Shown: one piece after another, positions 25,984 through 35,120 of the stretch
How the letters are laid out: each line of letters starts with the position of its first letter
How positions within the stretch are numbered: position 1 is the first letter of the stretch
NCBI GenBank assembly: GCA_030824075.1
Contig: JAVBYJ010000014.1
Location: 1-64,000 of the forward strand
Origin: Geothrix sp.
GTDB taxonomy: Bacteria; Acidobacteriota; Holophagae; Holophagales; Holophagaceae
Length of the DNA stretch: 64,000 nucleotides
Direction: 5' to 3'
Position numbers and translations under genes: made by a program
The notes under the pieces: model-generated
The model's input: only the letters and a program-made list of their open reading frames with translations
What the model was told of the DNA's origin: nothing
Databases searched by the model: none

Positions 25984-27743
25984 CGGATCCCCCGGGGCGT
26001 GCGGGCGGTGTAGTGCGTGTGGAGCAGCTCGTGGGCCTTGTGGCTCAAGGGCTCACCAAGGAAGTCGGCGTAGAGCTTCTGGATATCCGGATTGTCGTGG
26101 CTGCAGCGCAGGGTCTTGGCCGAATCGATGCTGTAGAGGGCCTTGGCGCGGGCTTTCGCCAGATCGTGGTTCATGGTGTAGGTGCCGATGGGCGGGTAGG
26201 GCTGGCCGCCCCCGCAGATGCAACCCCCAGGGCAGGCCATGATCTCAATGAGGTGGTATTCCTTTTCACCGCGCTTGACGGCATCGAGCAGGATCTTGGC
26301 GTTCTGAAGGCCGTTGGCCACGGCGACGTTCAACGTCTTCCCCCCCAGGCTGACCGAAGTCTCCCGGATCTCGCCGGTGACCCCACGAACCTCCGTGAGT
26401 TCGAGGTTGCCCAGGTTTTTCCCGGTCAGCTTGAAGGCCGCGGTGCGAAGGGCCGCCTCCATCACCCCGCCCGTGGCGCCGAAGATATCACCGGCCCCTG
26501 AGGAGGTGCCGAGGGGATGGTCGAAATCGCTGTCCGGCAGGCGGGTGAAATCGATGCCGTAGGACTTGATCATCTGGGCCAGTTCCCGGGTGGTGATGAC
26601 CGCGTCGGTGGTGGGCACGCCATCGAGCGTGTGCTCGGGCCGTGCGGCTTCGAATTTCTTGGCCACGCAGGGCATGACGGACACCACGTAGATGTCCTTC
26701 GGGTTCATGCCCTTCTGCTCCGCATAGTAGGTCTTGATGAGGGTGGACTGCATCTGCATCGGGCTCTTGCAGCTCGACATGAGGGGGATCATCTCGGGGT
26801 AGAACTTCTCCAGGAAGCTGACCCAGCCGGGACTGCAGGAGGTGAGCAGGGGCAGGGGGCCATCGCCCTCCAGGCGCTTCAGCAGCTCATGAGCCTCTTC
26901 CATGATGGTGAGATCGGCGCTGAAGTTGACATCGAAGATGGCGTCGAACCCCATGCGGCGCAGGGCCGTGACCATCTTCCCTGTGACCGGGGTTCCCATG
27001 GGCAGGCCGAAGGCTTCTCCCAGGGCCGCACGGATGGCCGGGGCCGTGGTGACGACGACATGCTTCTCGGTGCGGGGATGGCCGAGGGCCTCCCAGACGC
27101 GTTCGGTGTGGTCCTGTTCGAGGAACGCCGCAGTGGGGCAGACGCTGACGCACTGACCGCACTGGATGCAGGCGCTTTCGTCCATGGGGGCCAGGTTGGC
27201 CGGGCCCACCACGGTGGTGAAGCCACGGCCGTGCTGGCTTAGGTTGAACACACCCTGGACTTCTCCGCAGACCCGGATGCACCGGCCGCAGAGGATGCAC
27301 TTCTCGGCATTCCGCACCACGGCGGCGCCGGCATCGTCGATGGGGAACTGTTTGCGTTTCCCCTCGAAGTGCCGCTCGCGGACGCCCATGCGATAGGCCA
27401 GGTTCTGCAGTTCGCAGTTGCCGTCCCGGTCGCAGGTCTGGCAATCCTTCGGATGGTTGTCCAGCAGCAGCTCCACGATGTCCCGGCGGGCCTGGCGGAT
27501 GACCGGGCTGTTGGTCTGGACCTCCATGCCATCCCAGGCCGTGGTGGCGCAGGAGGCCAGGCAGTGGTCGAATCCCTCCACCTGCACGATGCAGACGCGG
27601 CAGTTGCCTTCGAGGCTGAGGTCCGGGTGGTAGCAGAGGCGCGGGATGTGGATGCCGATCTTTTCGGCAGCATCCATGACCGTGGTGCCGGCGGGTACCA
27701 GGATGGGTTCGCCGTCGATCTTGAGGTTGATCATCTGGGACAT
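25980..27743 (-). CDS. hydA: [FeFe] hydrogenase catalytic subunit HydA
   Basis: A 587-residue multi-cluster enzyme. N-terminal 2Fe-2S domain (C..., NCRVC, C), His-Cys3 4Fe-4S site (NHPKDCQTC...C), two ferredoxin clusters (CILCGRCIRVC, CIQCGQCVSVC), then the H-cluster domain with L1 TSCSPGW (Cys303, Ser304), L2 VMPCVAKK (Cys359) and L3 MACPGGCICGGG (Cys504, Cys508). It reversibly reduces protons. No C-terminal 2Fe-2S domain as in some bifurcating homologues. The gene lies between hydB and hydC. Confidence 0.96.
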   Translation of the reverse strand: MSQMINLKIDGEPILVPAGTTVMDAAEKIGIHIPRLCYHPDLSLEGNCRVCIVQVEGFDHCLASCATTAWDGMEVQTNSPVIRQARRDIVELLLDNHPKDCQTCDRDGNCELQNLAYRMGVRERHFEGKRKQFPIDDAGAAVVRNAEKCILCGRCIRVCGEVQGVFNLSQHGRGFTTVVGPANLAPMDESACIQCGQCVSVCPTAAFLEQDHTERVWEALGHPRTEKHVVVTTAPAIRAALGEAFGLPMGTPVTGKMVTALRRMGFDAIFDVNFSADLTIMEEAHELLKRLEGDGPLPLLTSCSPGWVSFLEKFYPEMIPLMSSCKSPMQMQSTLIKTYYAEQKGMNPKDIYVVSVMPCVAKKFEAARPEHTLDGVPTTDAVITTRELAQMIKSYGIDFTRLPDSDFDHPLGTSSGAGDIFGATGGVMEAALRTAAFKLTGKNLGNLELTEVRGVTGEIRETSVSLGGKTLNVAVANGLQNAKILLDAVKRGEKEYHLIEIMACPGGCICGGGQPYPPIGTYTMNHDLAKARAKALYSIDSAKTLRCSHDNPDIQKLYADFLGEPLSHKAHELLHTHYTARTPRGIR

Positions 27744-27795
27744 CGGTGACTCCTAGACTGCGTGGGCGGGTTCAACCCGGCCGCACAGCGGGGGC

Positions 27796-27828
27796 CCGGG
27801 GGGACATGCGAGCAGGCGGTCCCCCCGG
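27796..27828 (-). promoter_or_regulatory. Strong intercistronic hairpin between hydB and hydA
   Basis: CCGGGGGGAC (27796-27805) pairs perfectly with GTCCCCCCGG (27819-27828) across 13 nt. The hydB-hydA gap of about 91 nt is the longest between hydB and hydC. It may be an mRNA-stability or partial-termination element setting subunit ratios. Confidence 0.5.
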
Positions 27829-27834
27829 ACAGCA

Positions 27835-30015
27835 TTAAACCCGATCGATGGCGGCGAACTTGCAGACGTCGAAACAGTTGCCGCACTTGATGCAGGCGGC
27901 CTGGTCGATCACATGGGCCTCCTTGCGGGCGCCAGTGATGCACTCCACCGGACAGTTGCGGTCGCAGATGGTGCAGCCGATGCATTTCTCCGGGTTGATC
28001 TCGTAGCGGATCAGAGCCACGCACTTCTTGGCCGGGCAGTGCTTGTCCTGGATGTGGGCCAGGAACTCCTCGCGGAAGTGCTTGAGGCTGGAGAGCACCG
28101 GATTCGGGGCGGCGCGGCCCAGGCCGCAGAGGCTGGTGCGCTGGCAGAGCCGCGAGAGGCGATCGAGCTTGTCGAGGTCGGCCAGCTCCCCCTTGCCCTG
28201 GGTGATGCGCTCAAGGATCTCGAGGATGCGGGTGGTGCCTTCGCGGCAGGGGGTGCATTTCCCGCAGCTCTCCTCCTGGCTGAAAGCCATGTAGAACTTG
28301 GCGATATCGACCATGCAGTCGTCCTCGCTGAGGACGATCATGCCGCCGGAACCCATGATGGAGCCGGCCTTCTGCAGAGGCTCGAAATCCACTTCCATGT
28401 CCTGCATCGAGGCGGGGATGAAGCCACCGGCGGGGCCGCCGGTCTGGATGGCCTTCAGCTGCTTGCCGCCCGATACGCCGCCGCCGATATCGTTCACCAC
28501 GCGGGAGAGGGTCGTGCCCAGGGGCACTTCCACCAGGCCTGTGTGGCGCACTTTGCCTGCCAGGGCGAAGACCTTCGTGCCGCCGCTCTTCTCGGTGCCG
28601 ATGCGGGCGTACCAGTCGCCGCCGTACCGCAGGATGGCGGAGATGTTGGCGAAGGTCTCCACGTTGTTGATCACCGTGGGGTGGCCCCAGAGACCGCGGT
28701 CGGTGGGGTAGGGGGGCCTGACCTTGGGCTGGCCGCGCTCTCCTTCGATGGAACGGATGAGGGCCGTTTCCTCGCCGCAGACGAAGGCGCCTGCGCCGAG
28801 GCGGATCTCCAGATCGAAGTCGAAACCCGAGCCCATGATGTCCTGGCCCAGCAGTCCGTTCGCCCGGCAGGTGTCGATGGCGTGCTGGATGCGCCGGATG
28901 GCCAGGGGGTACTCGGCGCGGATGTAGAAGAAGCCCTTCTGGGCCCCGATGGCGAAGCCGCCGATGATCATCCCTTCAACGATATTGAAGGGATCGCTTT
29001 CGAGCATGGAGCGATCCATGAAGGCACCCGGATCGCCTTCGTCGCCATTGCAGATGATGAAGCGGGTGGCGTCCACCTGCTTGCGGGCCAGCGTCCACTT
29101 GGTGCCCGTGAGGAAGCCGCCGCCGCCCCGTCCCCGGAGCCGCGCCTTGGTCAGTTCGCTGATGACCCACTCGGGTTCGTGGCGTTCCAGGGTCGTGGCC
29201 AGGGCCTTGAATCCGTCCAGGCCGACGTATTCGTCCAGGCTTTCGGGATCCACCACGCCCGCGTTGCGCAGGGCGATGCGGCTTTGCCGGTTGAAGAAGG
29301 CCACGTCCCCGTACCGCTCCAGGAACTCGAGGGCGATGGGCTCCTCCTGGACCCGCAGGCGCTCCACCACCTGGCCGCCGACCACATGATCAGCGAGGAT
29401 GGCCAAGAGGTCCTCCTCGCCGTTCACGCGGTAGATCACCTTCTCGGGCCGCGCGAGCACGTAGGTCGCGGGCGCGTCCCCCGAAAGACTGCAGACGCCG
29501 AAGCAGCTGGCTGCGGCCACATGAACCCGGTGGGGCTCGATGCCCCGGGTCTCGAGCAGGGCGATGAACCGGTCCCGCAGGTTGGGGCCCGGTCGCTGGC
29601 AGCGGGAACCCTCGCAGAACAGGAATTCGCGTTCGGGCAGGACCTCGGTGGTGTGGTCGAGCACATGCTTCATCACCGGCGCGCCGCCCTGGATGTGCTC
29701 GGTGAAGATGCGGTGCACCAGGTCCCGGTTCACCCGCTCGTATTTGACGGGAATCTGACCGGCGACCTGGATGCCGACGATGGGCTCCCGCGAACAGCGC
29801 CCCGTGCAACCCGTGCGGTGGATGACGATGTCCTTCCGGCCCGAGGCGCGGATGTGCCGGACGAACTCCTCGGTCACGGACTGGGAGCCCGCCGCGTGCT
29901 CGCAGGTGGCCGATCCCACCTGGATCAGGATCTTGTTCCCAAGATCCCTGTCAGCGAGGGTCCTGCCGATGCGATCCGCCATGGACCGGTAGAAGTCGCG
30001 TACGGGGAGAGGCAT
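27835..30015 (-). CDS. hydB: HydB: NuoF-like flavoprotein subunit of trimeric [FeFe] hydrogenase
   Basis: NAD(H)-binding flavoprotein of about 726 residues. Two thioredoxin-like ferredoxin segments lie at the N-terminus (with GCTGRC and CEGSRC...CFGVC), then a NuoF core with GRGGGGFLTGTKWT, NGDEGDPGAFMDR and CGKCTPCREG, and a C-terminal double 4Fe-4S ferredoxin (CIGCTICDRNC, CIKCGNCFDVC). Start 30015 is preferred for its AGGAG six bases away; 13 upstream residues have no support. Confidence 0.94.
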   Translation of the reverse strand: MPLPVRDFYRSMADRIGRTLADRDLGNKILIQVGSATCEHAAGSQSVTEEFVRHIRASGRKDIVIHRTGCTGRCSREPIVGIQVAGQIPVKYERVNRDLVHRIFTEHIQGGAPVMKHVLDHTTEVLPEREFLFCEGSRCQRPGPNLRDRFIALLETRGIEPHRVHVAAASCFGVCSLSGDAPATYVLARPEKVIYRVNGEEDLLAILADHVVGGQVVERLRVQEEPIALEFLERYGDVAFFNRQSRIALRNAGVVDPESLDEYVGLDGFKALATTLERHEPEWVISELTKARLRGRGGGGFLTGTKWTLARKQVDATRFIICNGDEGDPGAFMDRSMLESDPFNIVEGMIIGGFAIGAQKGFFYIRAEYPLAIRRIQHAIDTCRANGLLGQDIMGSGFDFDLEIRLGAGAFVCGEETALIRSIEGERGQPKVRPPYPTDRGLWGHPTVINNVETFANISAILRYGGDWYARIGTEKSGGTKVFALAGKVRHTGLVEVPLGTTLSRVVNDIGGGVSGGKQLKAIQTGGPAGGFIPASMQDMEVDFEPLQKAGSIMGSGGMIVLSEDDCMVDIAKFYMAFSQEESCGKCTPCREGTTRILEILERITQGKGELADLDKLDRLSRLCQRTSLCGLGRAAPNPVLSSLKHFREEFLAHIQDKHCPAKKCVALIRYEINPEKCIGCTICDRNCPVECITGARKEAHVIDQAACIKCGNCFDVCKFAAIDRV

Positions 30016-30127
30016 AGGATCTCCTGCCATCCGGTGGGATCCGGGTGGATTCAAAGATGCGGCGGCGATTTGGAAGGGTGGATGACCGCGCGCCGGACAT
30101 CGACTGCACAGGAAGTTTGCTCATTGA

Positions 30128-30155
30128 TGACCGATTGGTCAGTGATGGAAATCAC
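30128..30155. promoter_or_regulatory. Two adjacent dyads at the hydE-hydB junction
   Basis: TGACC-GATT-GGTCA (30128-30141) and GTGAT-GGAA-ATCAC (30142-30155) are both perfect 5+5 inverted repeats and directly abut. The second resembles a CRP/FNR-family site. They overlap the end of hydE and lie about 115 nt upstream of hydB, so they could control an internal promoter for hydBAC. Confidence 0.5.
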
Positions 30156-31239
30156 ATGCAGTTAAATCTTTACACTGTGTTTTATTTCGCCCTCCAGGTC
30201 CTTTGGCGATCCGCCTTCCCAGCGCGTGGATGCGCCCTTCCAGACCGTTCTGGCAGGCCGCCGCCGTTTCGCTTGCGCACGCTTTACCCGGGTAGATTTC
30301 GTACCGGACGCGGTAGCGCAGCGGCGTGACATTGGGCATCACCACATTCGCGCCGCGCAGCAGGGCCAGTTCCCGGCCTTGCCTGGGGTCCAGGGTGGCG
30401 AGGGCGGTGGTGCTGGGGATATTCGCCTCAGGGCAGACGAGGCGCGTCAGGGCCACCGCCTTGAGGGTGGTCAGCTCGTCAGGGGGAACCTGATGATCCG
30501 GCGGGGCGAGGAAGGCCGCAGCGTCCGGGCCTCCCAGGGGCGTCCGCGGGCTCGGAAGGAAGGGCCCCACCCCGATCATGTCCATGTCGAAAGCGCGGAA
30601 GCGAAGGATATCGGAGGCCAGCGTGTCCCAGGTCTGGCCCGGAATGCCCACCATGACGCCCGTGCCGATTTCGTAGCCCATGTCGCGCATCCGTGCGAGC
30701 TGCGCGAAGCGGTCGCTGGGAATGCCCGGCAGGCTGGGATGGATGCGCCGGTAGAGATCTGTATCGCTGGTTTCGAAGCGCAGCAGGTAGCGGTCGGCGC
30801 CTGCCTTCCGCCAGGCAAGCAGGTCCTCCTCGCTGCGTTCACCCAGGGACAGGGTGATGGCGAGGCGGGTGTCGCGCCGGATGGCGCGGATGACCTCGGC
30901 GATGAGCGCTCCCGTCAAGCCGGGGTCCTCGCCACCCTGGAGCACGACGCTGCCGTAGCCGAGCCGGCTCGCCTCCCGCGCGCTGTCGAGCATTTCATCG
31001 GCGTTCATGCGGTAGCGGTCCAGTCCTTCGGAGGGCGCCCGCAGGCCGCAGTAGAGGCAGTGGCGGCGGCAGTGGCTGGTGACTTCGATGAGACCGCGGA
31101 GGTGGACCTCGTCTCCCACATGAGCGGCGCGAACCGCATCTGCGGCCGACCAGAGGCGGCGCAGCACCACCGGATCCTGTTCCAGCAGCCAGGCCTTCAC
31201 GCCCGCCTGATCGAGCTGGAACTCAGGCCTGGAGGGCAT
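30139..31239 (-). CDS. hydE: [FeFe] hydrogenase H-cluster radical SAM maturase HydE
   Basis: A 366-residue radical SAM enzyme that helps build the H-cluster diiron subsite. The CX3CX2C motif SHCRRHCLYCGLR binds the 4Fe-4S/SAM cluster, and downstream VLQGGEDPGL and GIPGQTWDTLA fit the HydE/BioB-like barrel. It overlaps the hydF stop by 17 nt. It is distinguished from HydG by its shorter length and lack of the C-terminal CxxC cluster region. Confidence 0.95.
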   Translation of the reverse strand: MPSRPEFQLDQAGVKAWLLEQDPVVLRRLWSAADAVRAAHVGDEVHLRGLIEVTSHCRRHCLYCGLRAPSEGLDRYRMNADEMLDSAREASRLGYGSVVLQGGEDPGLTGALIAEVIRAIRRDTRLAITLSLGERSEEDLLAWRKAGADRYLLRFETSDTDLYRRIHPSLPGIPSDRFAQLARMRDMGYEIGTGVMVGIPGQTWDTLASDILRFRAFDMDMIGVGPFLPSPRTPLGGPDAAAFLAPPDHQVPPDELTTLKAVALTRLVCPEANIPSTTALATLDPRQGRELALLRGANVVMPNVTPLRYRVRYEIYPGKACASETAAACQNGLEGRIHALGRRIAKGPGGRNKTQCKDLTACDFHH

Positions 31240-32455
31240 GGAGGGATTCCAGCGTTTCTGGGAAGGGACGCAGGGCCCGCTCGAAGATGCCGAGGGAATA
31301 GGCGATGGCCAGCCCGTAGTTGGTGATGGGCACGCCTGCGGCCTCGCAACGGTGGATGCGGGACAGCATCTCGCGGCGGTTGCCCATGCAGTTGCCGCAG
31401 TGCACCACCAGCCGGTAGGGCGACAGGTCCGAGGGGAAGTCGCGGCCCTGTACGGTGTCGAACATCAGGGGGGCACCGACCTTCCGGTCCAGCCAGCGGG
31501 GCAGCTTCACGCGGCCGATGTCCTCTTCCGTCGGGTGGTGGGTGCAGCCTTCCGCGACGAGCACCCGGTCGCCGCCCTGCAACCCTTCGATGGCCAGGGT
31601 TCCCCGCACCTGCGCGGCCAGATCCCCCTGGAAGCGGCTCATGAGGATGCTGAAGGAGGTCATGGGCACCGAGTCCGGAACATCCAGCGCCACGGACTGG
31701 AAGGCCTGGGAATCCGTGACCACCAGGGCCGGCAGGCGCTTCAGGGTGGAGAAGGCCCTGGACAAGTCGCGGGCCTGCACCACCAGGGCGAGTCCTGCGC
31801 CATCCAGCACATCCCGGATGGCCATGACCTGGGGCAGGATCAGGCGGCCCTTCGGGGCAGAGGCGTCGATGGGCATGACCAGCATCGCCACGTCGCCTGG
31901 CGGCACCAGGTCGGAAAGCAGGTGGCGGGAGTCGAAGTGATCGGCCGGCGCCGCCTGAAGCAGGGCCTCCCGAAGGGCGTCGATGCCCTGACCGCGCAGC
32001 GCCGAGACCGGCACGACGGCCGCACCTTCGAGCATCGGCAGGTCGCTTTCGGGGGCGAGGTCCGCCTTGTTCAAGGCCACCACGGTGGGAATGTTCCGGG
32101 CCCTCAGTTCGGCCAGCAGACCCGCCTCGAAGGCGCCCCAGGTCCCGCGTTCGGCGACGAGGATGCCGAGGTCCACGCGGTCGAGGACGGCCCGGGAGCG
32201 GCCGATGCGGGCATCGCCCAGGGCCCCTGCGTCATCCAGGCCCGCCGTGTCCACAAAGAGCACGGGCCCCAGAGGAAGCAGCTCCATGGGCTTCTCCACG
32301 GGATCCGTGGTGGTGCCAGGTTGGGGGGACACGATGGACACCTGCTGGCGCGTGAGGGCGTTCAGCAGAGAGGACTTCCCCACATTGCGGCGCCCGAAGA
32401 GGCCGATATGCAGACGGAGACTCCGTGGGGCGGGCTGCATCTCAGCAGAACACAT
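31223..32455 (-). CDS. hydF: [FeFe] hydrogenase maturation GTPase HydF
   Basis: Scaffold that carries the 2Fe subcluster precursor to HydA. 410 residues: a GTPase domain with GRRNVGKSSLLNAL, DTAGLDD and NKAD, a dimerisation region, and a C-terminal cluster domain with EGCTHHP and VVHCGNC matching the family's CxH...HCxxC ligands. Start 32455 has GGAG six bases upstream and lies within the end of hydG. Confidence 0.95.
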   Translation of the reverse strand: MCSAEMQPAPRSLRLHIGLFGRRNVGKSSLLNALTRQQVSIVSPQPGTTTDPVEKPMELLPLGPVLFVDTAGLDDAGALGDARIGRSRAVLDRVDLGILVAERGTWGAFEAGLLAELRARNIPTVVALNKADLAPESDLPMLEGAAVVPVSALRGQGIDALREALLQAAPADHFDSRHLLSDLVPPGDVAMLVMPIDASAPKGRLILPQVMAIRDVLDGAGLALVVQARDLSRAFSTLKRLPALVVTDSQAFQSVALDVPDSVPMTSFSILMSRFQGDLAAQVRGTLAIEGLQGGDRVLVAEGCTHHPTEEDIGRVKLPRWLDRKVGAPLMFDTVQGRDFPSDLSPYRLVVHCGNCMGNRREMLSRIHRCEAAGVPITNYGLAIAYSLGIFERALRPFPETLESLHALQA

Positions 32456-33839
32456 CGCGCTCTCCGTTCTTCACGCGGGCCACCATGCCCTCCGCCAGAG
32501 CCCGGGCATGGCCTTCCAGATCCGACAGGCTCTCCACCAGCAGCTGCTTCGCCGCGCTGAGCGTGGCGGGGCTGGCGTGGTCATCCATGTACTCCTGGAG
32601 GGTGGCCAGGGCGTTGGGGTGGCAATGGGCCTTGATGTCGCCGGGTTTGGCCAGGTCCATGAAATCGGCACCGGTGCGGCCCATGCGGTAGCAGCTCGTG
32701 CAGAAGCTGGGGATGAAGCCCGTTTGCGCGAGGTCGCGCACCACCTCGTCGAGCTCGCGGTGATCCCCCAGGGAGAACTGGGCCCCGCCCTCCAGGCTGT
32801 CGTCTTCGTACCCGCCCGGGTTCGTCCGGCTGCCGGCGCTGATCTGGCTGATGCCCAGCCGCAGGGCTTCGCGGCGCACCTCGGGGCGCTCACGGGTGCT
32901 GAGGATCAGGCCCGTGTAGGGCACCGCCAGGCGCAGGATGGCAATGAGCTTGCGGAAGGCCTCATCGGTGACCGCATGGGGCGGCGCTTCGCTGGTGGTG
33001 GAACCCTCGGCAGGCTCGATGCGGGGCACGCTGATGGTGTGGGGCCCACAGCCGAAGCGCGCCTCCAGGTGACGCGCATGCTGCATGAGGGCCAGCAGCT
33101 CGAAGCGCCAGTCGTACAGGCCGAAGAGGGCGCCGATGCCCACGTCGTCGATGCCCGCAAGCATCGCGCGGTCCATGCATCCCAGCCGCCAATCGTAGTC
33201 CGCCTTGAGGCCCCGGACATGCATCCGTCCGTAGGTCTCCCGGTGGTAGGTCTCCTGAAAGAGCTGGTAGGTGCCGATTTCCGCCTTCTTGAGACGGCGG
33301 AAATCCTCGACCGTGAGGGGGGCGATGTTCACGTTGACGCGGCGGATGTTGTCGGCGCCATGGCGGGTGTCATACACGGTGCGGATGGCCGACAGGATGT
33401 AGTCGAGGCCCTCCTTCGGGTAGGCTTCTCCGGCCACCAGCACCAGGCGCTTGTGGCCCTGGGCCAGCAGATGGCCCACCTCGGCTGCGATTTCAGCCTG
33501 GTCCAGGACCCGTCGCGGAAGTTCGCGGTTGGACGCCCGGAAGGCGCAGTAGAGGCATTCGTTCCCGCAGAGATTGGACACGTAGAGGGGCGCGAACATC
33601 ACGATGCGGTTGCCGTAGATCTGGTCTTTCACCCAGCGGGCGGTGGCGAACAGCTCCTGCAGCAGATCCGGGTCCTGGATCGCCATGAGCGGCGGCAGAT
33701 CCAGATCATCCAGTCCCTTCATCGCCCGGGCCTTGGCCAGGAGTTCGCGAATCCGGGCGGCATCTTCGATGGGCGGCGCCTCCAGCGCCAGGCGGATGGA
33801 TGCCTCGTCCAGGGGGAAGGCTTCTGACTGGCCACGCAT
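32442..33839 (-). CDS. hydG: [FeFe] hydrogenase H-cluster radical SAM maturase HydG
   Basis: Radical SAM tyrosine lyase that generates the CO and CN ligands of the H-cluster. About 465 residues with CX3CX2C (LCGNECLYCAFR) and the C-terminal second-cluster motif SFCTSCYRMGRTG. GGAGG eight bases before 33839 sets the start; the 13 upstream residues are unlikely to be translated. First gene of the hydGFEBAC operon. Confidence 0.95.
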   Translation of the reverse strand: MRGQSEAFPLDEASIRLALEAPPIEDAARIRELLAKARAMKGLDDLDLPPLMAIQDPDLLQELFATARWVKDQIYGNRIVMFAPLYVSNLCGNECLYCAFRASNRELPRRVLDQAEIAAEVGHLLAQGHKRLVLVAGEAYPKEGLDYILSAIRTVYDTRHGADNIRRVNVNIAPLTVEDFRRLKKAEIGTYQLFQETYHRETYGRMHVRGLKADYDWRLGCMDRAMLAGIDDVGIGALFGLYDWRFELLALMQHARHLEARFGCGPHTISVPRIEPAEGSTTSEAPPHAVTDEAFRKLIAILRLAVPYTGLILSTRERPEVRREALRLGISQISAGSRTNPGGYEDDSLEGGAQFSLGDHRELDEVVRDLAQTGFIPSFCTSCYRMGRTGADFMDLAKPGDIKAHCHPNALATLQEYMDDHASPATLSAAKQLLVESLSDLEGHARALAEGMVARVKNGERDVFC

Positions 33840-33923
33840 GGAAAGAACCTCCGCGGGGGAGTGCCGCAGGCAAAACATAACCCTTAGGTCGTCTTTAGAC
33901 CACCCCCGGCGGACGGACCTTGG

Positions 33924-34796
33924 TCACAACCGGACGGTCCGGCGAGGGGGCGCCAGGGTGTACCACGCAATGGTGCCCAGGATCAGCAGGCCGCCGAGGA
34001 GAGCCCAGGCGGAGGGCCGCTCCCCGATGCCGAGGAAGACCCAGATGGGATTGAGCATAGCCTCCAGGGTGCCTGTCACCACCGCGGCCGTGGCGGAGAG
34101 GTGGCGCATGCCCGCGTTGAACAGGAGGTAGGCCAGGCCGATCTGGAACACGCCCAGATAGAGGAGGATGCCGGTCTGGGGCAGGGTGGGGCTGAAGCCC
34201 CGCAGGGCCAGGGGCGCGCAGAGAACCGCCACCAGCAGGTTGCCGAGGATGATGGCGCCGATGGGATCCACCTCCGGTCGGCGGTCCCGCTGCAGCTTGA
34301 GGGTCAGGGAGAAGAGGGCCAGGCAGAGCCCGGACAGCACGCCCAACCCATTCCCGACCAGGGTTCCGGCCCCGAGCCGCCCCACGAAGAAAAGGCCCAT
34401 GGCGGATAGGCAGAGGCCGACGGCCACCACATCGCGCCGCTGGAGGGCCCGGCCGGTCACCCAGGGTTCGAGGAACACGAGATAGATGGGGGCCGAGAAC
34501 TGGAGGAAGATCGCGTTGGCCGCGGTGGTGAGCTTGGTGGCGGCCACGAAGAGGATCAACACACCCGCATAGGACGCGGCGCAGGCGAGCGCAAGACCGT
34601 CCGGTCTGGGAAAGGGACGGCCACCCCGGAGCTTCACCACCAGCGCGATGGTGAGGGCCGCCACCAGGCTGCGGGCGAAGGCGATCTGAAGGGCCCCGAG
34701 GGCCAGCACCTTGATGAAGAGCCCGCTGGAACTCCACAGCAGGGCGGCCAGGGCCACCCAAGCGGCACCCCGGGTGGTGTCAGCGGTTCGAAGCAT
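33924..34796 (-). CDS. DMT-superfamily (EamA) permease
   Basis: 290 residues with about ten hydrophobic helices in two EamA repeats, including an internal SALSG-like loop and the Pro-Ile-W segment AMLNPIWVFLGIGE typical of drug/metabolite transporters. The substrate is unknown. It separates hydG from hypCDE and runs parallel to hydG but upstream of it. It could be an insertion between two once-joined hydrogenase blocks. Confidence 0.88.
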   Translation of the reverse strand: MLRTADTTRGAAWVALAALLWSSSGLFIKVLALGALQIAFARSLVAALTIALVVKLRGGRPFPRPDGLALACAASYAGVLILFVAATKLTTAANAIFLQFSAPIYLVFLEPWVTGRALQRRDVVAVGLCLSAMGLFFVGRLGAGTLVGNGLGVLSGLCLALFSLTLKLQRDRRPEVDPIGAIILGNLLVAVLCAPLALRGFSPTLPQTGILLYLGVFQIGLAYLLFNAGMRHLSATAAVVTGTLEAMLNPIWVFLGIGERPSAWALLGGLLILGTIAWYTLAPPRRTVRL

Positions 34797-34883
34797 GGGT
34801 CATTGGACCATGGAGACGCCGTCACTTGTGATTCCGGGCCGCCGCGACCGGCCTAACCTGGGCTTGGTTGTCCTGGAGTGTCC

Positions 34884-35120
34884 ATGTGCCTCGGTGTGCC
34901 CGGCCAGATCCTCGAAGTCGACGATTCGCCGCTTCGCATGGGGCGGGTGGCCTTCGGATCCGCGGTGAAGGACGTCAGCCTGGCCTGCGTCCCCGAGGCC
35001 GGGCCGGGCGCCTGGGTGGTGGTCCACGCGGGACTGGCCCTCGATCAACTGGATGAAGCCGAGGCCCAGGCCATGATCCAAAGCCTCGCCGAGCTGGATG
35101 CCGACGGAGAGGGTGCATGA
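34884..35120 (+). CDS. hypC: Hydrogenase maturation chaperone HypC
   Basis: A 78-residue chaperone that carries the Fe(CN)2CO unit with HypD and hands it to the large subunit. The start is fixed by MCLGVPGQI: the essential Cys must be residue 2, so ATG 34884 is preferred to the GTG 6 nt earlier. GGAG precedes it. Its stop overlaps hypD by 4 nt. Confidence 0.96.
   Translation: MCLGVPGQILEVDDSPLRMGRVAFGSAVKDVSLACVPEAGPGAWVVVHAGLALDQLDEAEAQAMIQSLAELDADGEGA

Noticed and set aside
33895..34761. Second frame overlapping the DMT permease
   Set aside because: Pro/Arg-rich shadow; the hydrophobic repeat structure belongs to the frame at 33924-34796.
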